From Streptomyces maremycinicus (lineage in GTDB: Bacteria; Actinomycetota; Actinomycetes; Streptomycetales; Streptomycetaceae): a DNA stretch of 64,000 nucleotides. The first letter of the stretch is position 1, and the number at the start of each line of letters is the position of its first letter. This document shows, piece after piece, positions 43,300 to 51,926 of the stretch. Made by a program: the position numbers and the translations under genes. The notes beneath the pieces are model-generated. The model did not search any database. It saw nothing but the letters and a program-made list of their open reading frames with translations, and had not been told where the DNA came from. Location of the stretch: the NCBI RefSeq assembly GCF_001184025.1, contig NZ_BBYG01000017.1:62001-126000 (forward strand), in the 5' to 3' direction.

Positions 43300-43941
43300 T
43301 CAGCTCTGGTTGAAGAACCCGCCCTCTGCGATGCGGGCCTTGTCCTCCGCCGTGACATCGACGTTAGCAGGCGACAACAGGAACACCTTCTGCGTCACCC
43401 GCTCGATGCTGCCGTGAAGACCAAACACCAAACCCGCCGCAAAGTCGACAAGTCGCTTCGCGTCTGTGTCATCCATCTCAGTCAGATTCATGATCACCGG
43501 GGTGCCCTCACGGAAGTGTTCCCCGATGGTACGGGCCTCGTTGTAGGTCCGGGGGTGAAGCGTGGTGATCCGGTACGGCTCTCGTTCCGACACGACCTTG
43601 GGCATGATCACCGGTGCGTTCTTCTCCAGGGACTGACGTTCTTGTGTGATGGATGCCACGGGCGCGATCCGCGCCGGACGCCCGGATTCCGCGCCTAGCG
43701 AAGCGGAGCGGGCCACCGGCTCACGCGGCGCCGGCGGCTGCACGATTCGCACCTCTTCATCCCTTTGGGACTGATGCGTACCATGTGACTGATGGGACGG
43801 CTCGTGTCGCCGGTGGTCCCGCTCGGGCTCCGGGTCGAGCTCGGGTTCGAAGTCGTCGTCGGGGTCGAATCCCCGGCCGTCGTACCCATCGTCCTCCACG
43901 AGGCCGAGGTAGACCGCCATCTTGCGCATCGCGCCGGCCAT
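43300..43941 (-). CDS. sepF: Cell division protein SepF
   Basis: A 213-aa SepF that anchors FtsZ to the membrane. The N-terminal amphipathic helix is MAGAMRKMAVYLGLVEDDGYDG; an acidic linker (about 18-90) follows; the C-terminal domain is ITTLHPRTYNEARTIGEHFREGTPVIMNLTEMDDTDAKRLVDFAAGLVFGLHGSIE. ATG 43941 has GGAGG 9 bases upstream. An upstream in-frame ATG (44037) adds a basic stretch unlike the family. Confidence 0.95.
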   Translation of the reverse strand: MAGAMRKMAVYLGLVEDDGYDGRGFDPDDDFEPELDPEPERDHRRHEPSHQSHGTHQSQRDEEVRIVQPPAPREPVARSASLGAESGRPARIAPVASITQERQSLEKNAPVIMPKVVSEREPYRITTLHPRTYNEARTIGEHFREGTPVIMNLTEMDDTDAKRLVDFAAGLVFGLHGSIERVTQKVFLLSPANVDVTAEDKARIAEGGFFNQS

Positions 43942-44069
43942 TCTCTGAGTCCTCCGCTCTGTGGTGGATCGACTTTCGACTGCCAAGTCCCGCGATCCAC
44001 GTGGCCCTTGTGTCCGCCCTTCGGCGGTAATGACCATATTTTCTGCTGTGGTCCGACTTCCTGGCGACG

Positions 44070-44789
44070 TTACCCGAGCCTGGGGCGGACTCCGAGTACC
44101 GCAGTGCCGACGCGTACATGTGTCGCTCCGGCCGCCACGGCCTCCTCGAGGTCCGCACTCATCCCTGCCGACACCATGTTCGCAGCCGGATGGGCTCGGC
44201 GCAGGTCAGTCGACAAATCCATCAACCGCCCGAAGGCCTCGCGTTGGCGCCCGGCGTACTCCCCGGTCAGAGGTGCGACGGTCATCAGTCCGTCAAGGCG
44301 CAGCCCGGGGGCTCCGGCGACCAGAGCGGCCAACTCCTCGACGCCGCCCGGGGCCACACCGCCCCGCTCCCCGCGCCCGCTCGCCCCGGCGTCGAGCGCC
44401 ACCTGGAGCAGACAGCCCACCTCGCGTCCGGCCCGCACGGCCTCCTTCGACAGGGCCGTCACCAGCCTGGCCCGGTCGACGGACTGCACCACGTCCGCGT
44501 AACCGACCACGGAACGCACCTTGTTGGTCTGGAGCTGGCCGACGAAGTGCCACCGCAGCGGCAGCTCGGCACACTCGGCCGCCTTGGGCGCGGCGTCCTG
44601 GTCCTTGTTCTCGGCGACATGACGCACGCCGAGTTCCGACAGGATGCGCACGTCGTCCGCCGGGTAGGTCTTGGTGACCACGATCAGGGTCACCTCCTCC
44701 CGTGCGCGGCCCGCGGCCGCGCACGCGGCGGCGATCCGCTCCTCCACCTTCGCCAGGTTCTCGGCGAGTTCACGCTTACGGTCCGTCAT
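44070..44789 (-). CDS. YggS-family PLP homeostasis protein (YlmE)
   Basis: A 239-aa single-domain PLP-binding TIM barrel; the PLP lysine is in LIVVTKTYP, with WHFVGQLQTNK, GLMTVAP and SAGMSADLEEAV as further family marks. The family balances PLP and amino acid pools. The start ATG 44789 overlaps the pgeF stop (ATGA); ATG 44795 is two codons longer. Located between sepF and pgeF as in most dcw clusters. Confidence 0.93.
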   Translation of the reverse strand: MTDRKRELAENLAKVEERIAAACAAAGRAREEVTLIVVTKTYPADDVRILSELGVRHVAENKDQDAAPKAAECAELPLRWHFVGQLQTNKVRSVVGYADVVQSVDRARLVTALSKEAVRAGREVGCLLQVALDAGASGRGERGGVAPGGVEELAALVAGAPGLRLDGLMTVAPLTGEYAGRQREAFGRLMDLSTDLRRAHPAANMVSAGMSADLEEAVAAGATHVRVGTAVLGVRPRLG

Positions 44790-45523
44790 GCCCATCGGTC
44801 CAGCCAGACATATCCCGCGAGTCGCCCCGTCGAGCGGTCACGGCGATACGAGAAGTGATCGTTCGACTCCCGTGTGCACACCGGCGACCGCTCCCGGTCG
44901 CGCACCCCGAGCCGGTCGAGCTGGGCGTGCACCCCGGCGACCACGTCGACGGCGGGAGTGCCCCAGCTCGTCTCGGCACTCGCCGCCGGCTCGACGGAGG
45001 CCACCTCGGCGCGCATCGCGTCGGGCACCTCGTAGCACCGCCCGCACACGGCGGGTCCGGTGCGGGCGACGATCCGGGAGGGGTCGGCGCCGAGCGACGC
45101 CATCGCGTCGATGGCGGCCGGCACGATCCCCTTGACCATGCCAGGCCGCCCGGCGTGGGCGGCCGCGACCACTCCGGCGACGGGGTCGGCGAGCAGGACG
45201 GGCACGCAGTCCGCCGTGAGTACGGCGAGGGCGAGTCCGCGGGTCGCGGTCACCAGGCCGTCGACCGGCGGGGTGAGCGAGGTGGTCCACGGTCCTTCGA
45301 CCTCGGCGACGTCGTTGCCGTGCACCTGGTTCATCCAGACGACCCGGGCGGCATCCAGGCCCAGCGACTTGGCCGCCAGCTCACGGTTGGTGCGTACGGC
45401 GTCGGGGTCGTCGCCGACCGCTCCGCCGAGGTTGAGCTCCTCATACGGAGCGGCGCTCACCCCGCCCCACCGGTCGGTGAAGGCGAAGTGCGCGCCGCTC
45501 ACGCTCTCGCGCTGTCCTATCAC
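44786..45523 (-). CDS. pgeF: Peptidoglycan editing factor PgeF (YlmD, multicopper-like fold)
   Basis: A 245-aa protein of the YfiH/DUF152 family. The metal site is NQVHGNDV, LTADCVPVLL and AAHAGRPGMVKGI (His-Cys-His). In E. coli PgeF removes wrong residues (L-Ser) from muropeptide precursors; others act on nucleosides. The GTG 45523 overlaps the ftsZ stop (GTGA). Confidence 0.93.
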   Translation of the reverse strand: MIGQRESVSGAHFAFTDRWGGVSAAPYEELNLGGAVGDDPDAVRTNRELAAKSLGLDAARVVWMNQVHGNDVAEVEGPWTTSLTPPVDGLVTATRGLALAVLTADCVPVLLADPVAGVVAAAHAGRPGMVKGIVPAAIDAMASLGADPSRIVARTGPAVCGRCYEVPDAMRAEVASVEPAASAETSWGTPAVDVVAGVHAQLDRLGVRDRERSPVCTRESNDHFSYRRDRSTGRLAGYVWLDRWA

Positions 45524-46722
45524 TTCAGGAAGTCCGGCACGTCCAGTTCCTCGGCCGCGCTGTCCGAGTACGACCGCGACGGCGGCACCGGCGGCGAGAC
45601 CGGAAGGTCGGCCACCGGCTCGGGGGCCGGCTGCGGGTCCTCCTTGGGGGTCACGCTGCCGAGCGAGCCGAAGGACGGCCGGCTCTCGGGCTGCCGCACC
45701 GGGGTGGGCTCCTCGCGGCGTGCCGAGGACGAGGACGAGGACGAGCCCATGACGGTCTCCCGGCGGGCCGGGGGCTGCCCCCCGTCGAAGCCGGCCGCGA
45801 TGACGGTGACCCGGACCTCGTCGCCGAGCGCGTCGTCGATGACCGCGCCGAAGATGATGTTGGCCTCGGGGTGCGCGGCCTCGCTGACCAGCTGGGCGGC
45901 CTCGTTGATCTCGAACAGGCCGAGGTCGGAGCCGCCGGAGATGGAGAGCAGGACGCCCCGGGCGCCGTCGATGGAGGCCTCCAGGAGCGGCGAGGAGATC
46001 GCCATCTCGGCGGCGGCCACCGCGCGGTCGTCGCCGCGGGCCGAGCCGATGCCCATGAGGGCCGAACCGGCCTCGGACATGACCGACTTGACGTCGGCGA
46101 AGTCGAGGTTGATCAGACCCGGGGTGGTGATCAGGTCGGTGATGCCCTGGACACCGGAGAGCAGGACCTGGTCGGCCGACTTGAAGGCGTCGAGGACCGA
46201 GACCTGGCGGTCCGAGATGGACAGCAGTCGGTCGTTGGGGATGACGATGAGGGTGTCGACCTCTTCGCGGAGTTCCGCGATGCCGTCCTCGGCCTGGTTG
46301 GCGCGGCGCCTGCCCTCGAAGGTGAAGGGGCGGGTGACCACACCGATGGTGAGGGCGCCGAGGTTGCGCGCGATGTTGGCCACGACGGGCGCGCCGCCGG
46401 TGCCGGTGCCGCCTCCCTCGCCGGCCGTCACGAAGACCATGTCGGCCCCCTTGAGGACCTCCTCGATCTCCTCGCGGTGGTCCTCGGCCGCCTTGCGGCC
46501 CACGGCCGGGTTGGCGCCGGCGCCGAGTCCGCGCGTGAGTTCACGGCCGACGTCGAGCTTGACGTCTGCGTCGCTCATCAACAGCGCCTGCGCGTCGGTG
46601 TTGATGGCGATGAACTCGACGCCCTTGAGACCGACCTCGATCATCCGGTTGATGGCATTGACACCACCGCCGCCGACACCGATGACTTTGATGACTGCGA
46701 GGTAGTTCTGCGGTGCTGCCAC
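45520..46722 (-). CDS. ftsZ: Cell division GTPase FtsZ
   Basis: A 400-aa tubulin homologue that forms the division ring, in Streptomyces mainly the sporulation ladders. GTP-binding motif GGGTGTG at residues 103-109; NTDAQALL at 41-48; T7-like GAVIDDALGDEVRVTVIA. A disordered linker (about 315-390) ends in the conserved tail ELDVPDFLK used by SepF and other partners. GTG 46722. It has a 277-base upstream region with its own promoter. Confidence 0.98.
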   Translation of the reverse strand: MAAPQNYLAVIKVIGVGGGGVNAINRMIEVGLKGVEFIAINTDAQALLMSDADVKLDVGRELTRGLGAGANPAVGRKAAEDHREEIEEVLKGADMVFVTAGEGGGTGTGGAPVVANIARNLGALTIGVVTRPFTFEGRRRANQAEDGIAELREEVDTLIVIPNDRLLSISDRQVSVLDAFKSADQVLLSGVQGITDLITTPGLINLDFADVKSVMSEAGSALMGIGSARGDDRAVAAAEMAISSPLLEASIDGARGVLLSISGGSDLGLFEINEAAQLVSEAAHPEANIIFGAVIDDALGDEVRVTVIAAGFDGGQPPARRETVMGSSSSSSSARREEPTPVRQPESRPSFGSLGSVTPKEDPQPAPEPVADLPVSPPVPPSRSYSDSAAEELDVPDFLK

Positions 46723-46818
46723 GTCGAAGGCCTCTCGCCTCGAGTTACGTGTCGTCGACTCACAGGTGATGTGATCCGACGACTGATGCCGAATGGGACG
46801 GTCCGTTTCGCCGACCCG

Positions 46819-46843
46819 AACCCTAACGCTGAAGTTTAGGGTT
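46819..46843. repeat. Inverted repeat AACCCTAA-N9-TTAGGGTT in the ftsZ leader
   Basis: Perfect 8-base arms at 46819-46826 and 46836-46843, about 100 bases upstream of ftsZ and inside the transcribed leader from the promoter at 46880-46909. It may be a regulator site for developmental control or a leader hairpin. Confidence 0.45.
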
Positions 46844-46879
46844 ACCAGTGTGTCTGTTCCTTGGAGTCTTCTGAACAGG

Positions 46880-46909
46880 ACACTAAGTCGACAAGTGGCG
46901 CCCGTTCAA
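46880..46909 (-). promoter_or_regulatory. Sigma-HrdB-like promoter of ftsZ
   Basis: On the minus strand TTGAAC (46904-46909) and TAGTGT (46880-46885) are 18 bases apart. Two GACAC elements (complement at 46749-46753 and 46850-46854), the core of WhiA binding sites, lie downstream; ftsZ is a known WhiA/WhiB target in Streptomyces. Confidence 0.65.
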
Positions 46910-46999
46910 CGAACACGCCGAACCTCCCGTTTTTCTTTTCACCCTATGTGATCAGCCATGTCGCTGCCCAACCAGGGTGCTGGCCTGCGCGGATGTGCG

Positions 47000-47794
47000 T
47001 CAACTCCCCGCTGACGCAGGGGCGGTGGGAGCGCTGACATCGAAGTGCCGCGCGGCCGGGGCGGCTTTCATGAGAGCGGTGAGTGTACGGCCCTTCGCCG
47101 CGGCCTTCTCGGCACTCCCCCACGCGACCGTGCGGCCGCCGCTCAACTCCAGCGAGATGTCGTCGTAGGAACGGACCTTGACGACCCGGGTGGTCCGCGC
47201 GACGGCGGCGGGCAGGGAACCGGCGGCCTTCACCGCCTCCCGCACCAGCCCGGCCTCGCCGAACCGGCGCAGACTCGCGGCGGCCGAACGGGACGAGGAT
47301 GCGGCCATTTCCAGTAGCGGGACGCCTTTCGGGGCCTCGGACACCGTGGCGAAACGGACGCCTTCGTCGTCCACCTCCACGAATTTCGACCCCTTTTGCA
47401 CCAGCAGGACCGGCGTACGCTCTGTCACTTTCAGGCCGATTCCATCGGGCCATGAACGCACCACGTCGACCGAGTGGATGCGGGGCAGTTCGCCGCGCAG
47501 CCGGGCCTCGATCCCGTCGATGTCGACCGAGACCAACGGCGATCCGACCGGTACGGCCGCGGCTTCGCGCACCTGCTGCGCCGTCAGCACCTTCGTGCCG
47601 GACACGGAGACCCGCTCCACGCGCAGCCACTGCGAGCCGTACAGCACCCAGCCGGTGCCCGCGCCGAGGAGCACGACGGCCAGCGCGAGAATGATGATCG
47701 TACGAAGTCGGCGCGGCCCCAACCACCGGACGAGGGGCGGGCCGGACGACTCCTGCTGGCGTGCACCGCGTTCGGCGGTGGCTGATCCGGCCAC
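47000..47794 (-). CDS. ftsQ: Cell division protein FtsQ
   Basis: A 264-aa bitopic division protein: short cytoplasmic N-terminus, one membrane helix (about residues 33-53), POTRA domain (LRVERVSVSGTKVLTAQQVREAAAVPVGSPLVSVDIDGI) and FtsQ/DivIB beta domain. It belongs to the divisome with FtsL. GTG 47794 has GGGAG 5 bases upstream; GTG 47800 is an alternative. Between it and murG lies a large inverted repeat instead of murC. Confidence 0.94.
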   Translation of the reverse strand: MAGSATAERGARQQESSGPPLVRWLGPRRLRTIIILALAVVLLGAGTGWVLYGSQWLRVERVSVSGTKVLTAQQVREAAAVPVGSPLVSVDIDGIEARLRGELPRIHSVDVVRSWPDGIGLKVTERTPVLLVQKGSKFVEVDDEGVRFATVSEAPKGVPLLEMAASSSRSAAASLRRFGEAGLVREAVKAAGSLPAAVARTTRVVKVRSYDDISLELSGGRTVAWGSAEKAAAKGRTLTALMKAAPAARHFDVSAPTAPASAGS

Positions 47795-47836
47795 GCACAC
47801 TCCCTTTCCTGGCTCGTCCGCCCCCGGGGCACCGCA

Positions 47837-47904
47837 GCCGGTGTCGAGTGCCCGGCCCCGCTCGGCCCTTCGGGCCTGAGCGTGCTCGGGCGCTCGACAC
47901 CGGC
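47837..47904. terminator. Very large inverted repeat between murG and ftsQ
   Basis: Arms 47837-47854 and 47887-47904 (18 bases) match at 17 positions; inside lies GGCCC-TTC-GGGCC. A further small dyad (CGCGTC/GACGCG) follows at 47905-47931. The structure lies in the 142-base gap before ftsQ and could terminate, slow or process the dcw transcript. Confidence 0.6.
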
Positions 47905-47936
47905 GCGTCCCTTCGGCTCACTCGCCGACGCGTTTC

Positions 47937-49034
47937 CTAACGTCGTGCACGGGAGGCGGCGATCGCCTCGTACACCATGCCGACGAGCAGCTCGTCGGCG
48001 TCCCGGCGGCCGAACTCGCTGGCGGCGCGGGACATCTCGTACAGCCGGTGCGGGTCGGCGAGGACGGGCAGGACGGTCTCCCGGACCCATTCCGGGGTCA
48101 GTTCCGCGTCGTCGACCAGCAGCCCACCGCCCGCCTTGACCACCGGCTGGGCGTTCAGCCGCTGTTCGCCGTTGCCGATGGGCAGCGGGACATAGGCGGC
48201 CGGAAGCCCGACGGCGGAGAGTTCGGCGACGGTCATCGCGCCCGCGCGGCAGAGCATCATGTCGGCGGCGGCGTACGCGAGGTCCATCCGGTCCACGTAC
48301 GGTACCGGGATGTAGGGGGGCATCCCCGGCATCTGCTGCACCTGCGGCAGTTCGTTCTTCGGACCGACCGCGTGCAGGATCTGGATACCGGCCTGCTGGA
48401 GCCAGGGCGCGACCTGCTGGACCACCTCGTTGAGGCGGCGGGCGCCCTGCGAGCCGCCGGAGACCAGCAGGGTGGGCAGGTTGGGGTCCAGGCCGAACAT
48501 GTGCCGCGCCTCGGGACGCATGGCGGCGCGGTCCAGGGTGGCGATGGAGCGGCGCAGCGGGATGCCGATGTAACGGGCGTCCCGCAGCTTGCTGTCGGGC
48601 GTGGAGACCGCGACCCGGGCCGCGTAGCGCGAGCCGATCTTGTTGGCCAGGCCGGGGCGGGCGTTCGCCTCGTGGACCACGATCGGGACGCCGAGGCGCT
48701 TGGCGGCCAGATAGCCGGGCAGCGCCACGTACCCGCCGAAGCCGACGACGGCGTCCGCCTTGGTGCGCTCCAGGATCTGCTCGGCGGCCTTGATCGTGCC
48801 GCGCAGCCGGCCCGGGACGGTGATCAGTTCAGGGGTGGGCTTGCGCGGCAGCGGCACGGCGGGGATCAGCGCGAGGTCGTAGCCCCGCTGGGGAACGAGC
48901 GTGGTCTCCAGGCCGCGCTCCGTACCCAGGGCCGTGATCCCCACGGTGGGGTCCTGCCTGCGCAGGGCGTCCGCGAGGGCGAGCGCCGGCTCGATGTGGC
49001 CGGCGGTCCCCCCACCAGCGAGTACGACATGCAC
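47937..49034 (-). CDS. murG: UDP-GlcNAc:lipid I transferase MurG
   Basis: A 365-aa GT-B glycosyltransferase that makes lipid II at the inner face of the membrane. GGGTAGHIEPALALA (residues 7-21), VGFGGYVALPGYLAA, VVHEANARPGLANK, VSGGSQGARRLNE and CRAGAMTVAELSAVG are the family motifs. The start is GTG 49034, 6 bases after the ftsW stop. Confidence 0.97.
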   Translation of the reverse strand: MHVVLAGGGTAGHIEPALALADALRRQDPTVGITALGTERGLETTLVPQRGYDLALIPAVPLPRKPTPELITVPGRLRGTIKAAEQILERTKADAVVGFGGYVALPGYLAAKRLGVPIVVHEANARPGLANKIGSRYAARVAVSTPDSKLRDARYIGIPLRRSIATLDRAAMRPEARHMFGLDPNLPTLLVSGGSQGARRLNEVVQQVAPWLQQAGIQILHAVGPKNELPQVQQMPGMPPYIPVPYVDRMDLAYAAADMMLCRAGAMTVAELSAVGLPAAYVPLPIGNGEQRLNAQPVVKAGGGLLVDDAELTPEWVRETVLPVLADPHRLYEMSRAASEFGRRDADELLVGMVYEAIAASRARR

Positions 49035-49040
49035 CGAAAT

Positions 49041-50405
49041 TCACCGCTCTCCGGACGAACGCGCCGCCGAGGCACGCCGTCGCATCGTGTTCCATCTCCG
49101 GGGGCCCCGGTCGAACGCGGAGCCTCCAGTCCCCCGCTTTCTACCAAAGCGGGGGTGCCGCATCGCAAGCGCCGCCCGCGCACCGGGCTCGTCGCGTGCG
49201 AACGCGATGAGCAACCCGATGGCGAACATGGTCGGCAGCAGGGCGGAACCCCCGTAGGAGAACAGCGGGAGCGGGACGCCGGCGATCGGCAGCAGGCCGA
49301 GCACCGCACCGATGTTGATCACCGCCTGAGCGGTGATCCAGGTGGTCACGCCTCCCGCGGCATACCTCACGAAGGGGTCCTCCGTGCGTCCGGCCACGCG
49401 GATACCCGCATAGCCTAGAGCCGCGAACAGGGCGAGCACCGACAGCGTCCCCGCGAGGCCCAGTTCCTCACCGGTGACGGCGAAGATGAAGTCGGTGTGG
49501 GCCTCGGGCAGTTGGCCCCATTTCTCCACACTCGCACCGAGTCCGGAGCCGAAGATCCCGCCGGAGGCCAGGGCGTAGATCCCGTGCACGGCCTGCCAGC
49601 AGGCGTCGCCGGGGCCGGGATCCGTCGCACCGATGCACTGGAGGCGGGCCATCCGGTTCGGACTGGTCTTGATGAGGATCACGCCGAGGGTGGCGGCGAT
49701 CGACAGCACCCCGACGAAGAGCCGGGTGGGCGCCCCCGCCAGCCACAGCAGCCCGAAGAGGATCGCGGTGAGGATGATCGCCGTGCCCATGTCGCCGCCG
49801 AGCATGATCAGCCCGAGCAGCATGAACGCGACCGGGACCAGCGGCACCAGCATGTGCTTCCACTGCCCGAGCAGTTTCTTGTCCTGTTTGCGGGCGAGCA
49901 GATCGGCACCCCACAGCACCAGCGCGAGCTTGCCGAACTCGCTGGGCTGGATCTGGAAGGAGCCGCCGAGCGAGATCCAGTTCTGGTTGCCGTTGACCGA
50001 CATCCCTATCCCCGGCACCTGCACCAGCGCCATCATGAAGACGGCGCCCGCGAGGATCGGGTAGGCGAGCCCCCGGTGCAGTTTCACCGGCATCCGGGAG
50101 GCGACCAGCAGCAGCGCGGCCCCGATGGAGGCGGCCAGGAACTGTTTGCGGAAGAAGAACGACCCCGGCAACGACATCTGGAGCGCGGTGATCTGGGAGG
50201 CCGAGTAGACCATCACGAGGCCCAGGACCGTGATCAGCAGGCTGCCGCCGAAGATCAGGTAGTACGCCGTCAGCGGCCGGTCCCAGGCCTTCTGCGCCCG
50301 CGTGTGGAGCCGCCGTACGGCGTTGTCGCGGGGCGGGCGGGAGGCCGCGGCGGGTCTGCGGACGGTCCGCTGGACAGGCGGACGCCCGGTACGGCTACCG
50401 GGCAT
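49041..50405 (-). CDS. ftsW: Peptidoglycan glycosyltransferase FtsW
   Basis: A 454-aa SEDS-family protein with ten membrane helices that polymerises lipid II at septa together with FtsI. NWISLGGSFQIQPSEFGKLALVLW, LGGDMGTAIIL, GIFGSGLGASVEKWGQLPEAHTDFIFAVTGEELGL and GVPLPLFSYGGSAL are family marks. ATG 50405 has GGGAG at 6 bases; GTG 50429 adds eight residues. A basic cytoplasmic tail follows the last helix. Confidence 0.96.
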   Translation of the reverse strand: MPGSRTGRPPVQRTVRRPAAASRPPRDNAVRRLHTRAQKAWDRPLTAYYLIFGGSLLITVLGLVMVYSASQITALQMSLPGSFFFRKQFLAASIGAALLLVASRMPVKLHRGLAYPILAGAVFMMALVQVPGIGMSVNGNQNWISLGGSFQIQPSEFGKLALVLWGADLLARKQDKKLLGQWKHMLVPLVPVAFMLLGLIMLGGDMGTAIILTAILFGLLWLAGAPTRLFVGVLSIAATLGVILIKTSPNRMARLQCIGATDPGPGDACWQAVHGIYALASGGIFGSGLGASVEKWGQLPEAHTDFIFAVTGEELGLAGTLSVLALFAALGYAGIRVAGRTEDPFVRYAAGGVTTWITAQAVINIGAVLGLLPIAGVPLPLFSYGGSALLPTMFAIGLLIAFARDEPGARAALAMRHPRFGRKRGTGGSAFDRGPRRWNTMRRRASAARSSGER

Positions 50406-50513
50406 CGGCTGCTCCCGGGTGCGCGGCACGCCCGCTGTGCTCGGCTGCCGCGCCGTACGTCGGCCGTGACGGTCCCACGCGTCCCTCCCAAGGTCGCCCG
50501 GCAGGCGGCCGGG

Positions 50514-51926
50514 TCAGGTTCCGAGTTCGCCAACCGCCTGGGCGAACACGTCACCGCGCTGGTTGTAGTTGACGAACATGTCCATGGAGGCGCAGGCCGG
50601 GGCGAGGAGCACCGTGTCGCCTTCGACGGCGAGGCGCCGGGCCTCCTGGACAGCCGCGAGCATCGCCCCAGTGTCCGTCCGGTCGAGGTCGACGACGGGT
50701 ACTTCCGGGGCGTGTCGCGTCAGGGCTTCACGGATCAGGGCGCGATCGGCGCCGATGAGCACCACCGCGCGAAGCCGCTTCGCCGACTTGGCGACCAGCT
50801 CGTCGAAGGTGGCGCCCTTAGCCAGTCCGCCGGCGATCCACACGATCGACTCGTAGGCCGCCAACGAGGCTTCCGCCGCGTGCGTGTTGGTCGCCTTGGA
50901 GTCGTCGACGTACGCGACGCCGTCCACGTCCGCCACGTGCGCGATGCGGTGGGCGTCCGGCGTGAAGGCCCGCAGGCCGTCCCGCACTGCCTTGGCGGGC
51001 ACCCCGAAGGCGCGCGCGAGGGCCGCCGCGGCAAGGGCGTTGGCGATGTTGTGCGGGGCGGGCGGGTTCACGTCGGAGACCTCGGCGAGCTCCTGCGCGT
51101 TCTGCTGCCGGTTCTCGACGAAGGCGCGGTCGACCAGGATGCCGTCCACGACGCCGAGTTGGGACGGCGCGGGAGCGGCGAGGGTGAAGCCGATGGCCCG
51201 GCAGCCCTCCTCGACGTCCGCCTCCCGCACCAGGTCCTCGGTGGCCTTGTCGGCGACGTTGTAGACGCAGGCGACCCGATTGCCCTCGTAGACACGGCCC
51301 TTGTCCTTGGCGTACGCCTCCATGGAGCCGTGCCAGTCGAGGTGGTCGGGGGCGAGGTTCAGGACGGTGGCGGAGTGGGCGCGCAGCGAGGGCGCCCAGT
51401 GCAGCTGGTAGCTGGAGAGCTCGACCGCGAGGACGTCGTACGGCTCCTCGCCGAGGACGGCGTCCAGCAGGGAGACGCCGATGTTGCCGACGGCCGCCGT
51501 GCGCAGGCCGGCCGCCGTCAGGATGGAGGCCAGCATCCGGGTGGTCGTCGTCTTGCCGTTGGTGCCGGTGACGCACAGCCAGGGCGCGGCCTTCCTGCCG
51601 CCCAGTTCCCTGAGCCGCCAGGCGAGTTCGACGTCGCCCCAGACCGGCACTCCCGCCTCGTGGGCCGCCGTGAACAGCGGCTTGTCGGGCTTCCAGCCGG
51701 GTGCGGTGACGACGAGTTCGGTGCCCTCGGGCAGGGTCGCCCCGTCACCGAGGCGCACGGTGACGCCCAGTGCCTCCAGCTCGGCGGCCTGCTCCCGCGC
51801 CCGTGCGTCGTCGCCGTCGTTGACGACGGTGACCTGCGCGCCGAGCCCGTGCAACACCTTGGCCGCCGGGATGCCGGAGACGCCGAGCCCGGCGACGGTG
51901 ACGTTCTTCCCCTGCCAGTCGGTCAC
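50514..51926 (-). CDS. murD: UDP-MurNAc-L-Ala:D-Glu ligase MurD
   Basis: A 470-aa Mur ligase. VAGLGVSG opens the first domain, CVTGTNGKTTTTRML is the ATP loop, NLAPDHLDWHGSMEAYAKDK and PHNIANALAAAA are in the central domain, and YVDDSKATN marks the C-terminal domain. The GTG at 51926 overlaps the mraY stop (GTGA) and places the family start directly; ATG 51941 would add five residues (MGSGQ). Confidence 0.95.
   Translation of the reverse strand: MTDWQGKNVTVAGLGVSGIPAAKVLHGLGAQVTVVNDGDDARAREQAAELEALGVTVRLGDGATLPEGTELVVTAPGWKPDKPLFTAAHEAGVPVWGDVELAWRLRELGGRKAAPWLCVTGTNGKTTTTRMLASILTAAGLRTAAVGNIGVSLLDAVLGEEPYDVLAVELSSYQLHWAPSLRAHSATVLNLAPDHLDWHGSMEAYAKDKGRVYEGNRVACVYNVADKATEDLVREADVEEGCRAIGFTLAAPAPSQLGVVDGILVDRAFVENRQQNAQELAEVSDVNPPAPHNIANALAAAALARAFGVPAKAVRDGLRAFTPDAHRIAHVADVDGVAYVDDSKATNTHAAEASLAAYESIVWIAGGLAKGATFDELVAKSAKRLRAVVLIGADRALIREALTRHAPEVPVVDLDRTDTGAMLAAVQEARRLAVEGDTVLLAPACASMDMFVNYNQRGDVFAQAVGELGT

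Noticed and set aside
43942..44037. Longer SepF start at 44037
   Set aside because: The extra 32 residues are basic and not like SepF; the ATG at 43941 has a strong ribosome site and the conserved membrane helix.
46819..46843. Telomere-like TTAGGG sequence
   Set aside because: Only one copy per arm; Streptomyces telomeres are different palindromic ends. It is better read as a regulatory dyad.
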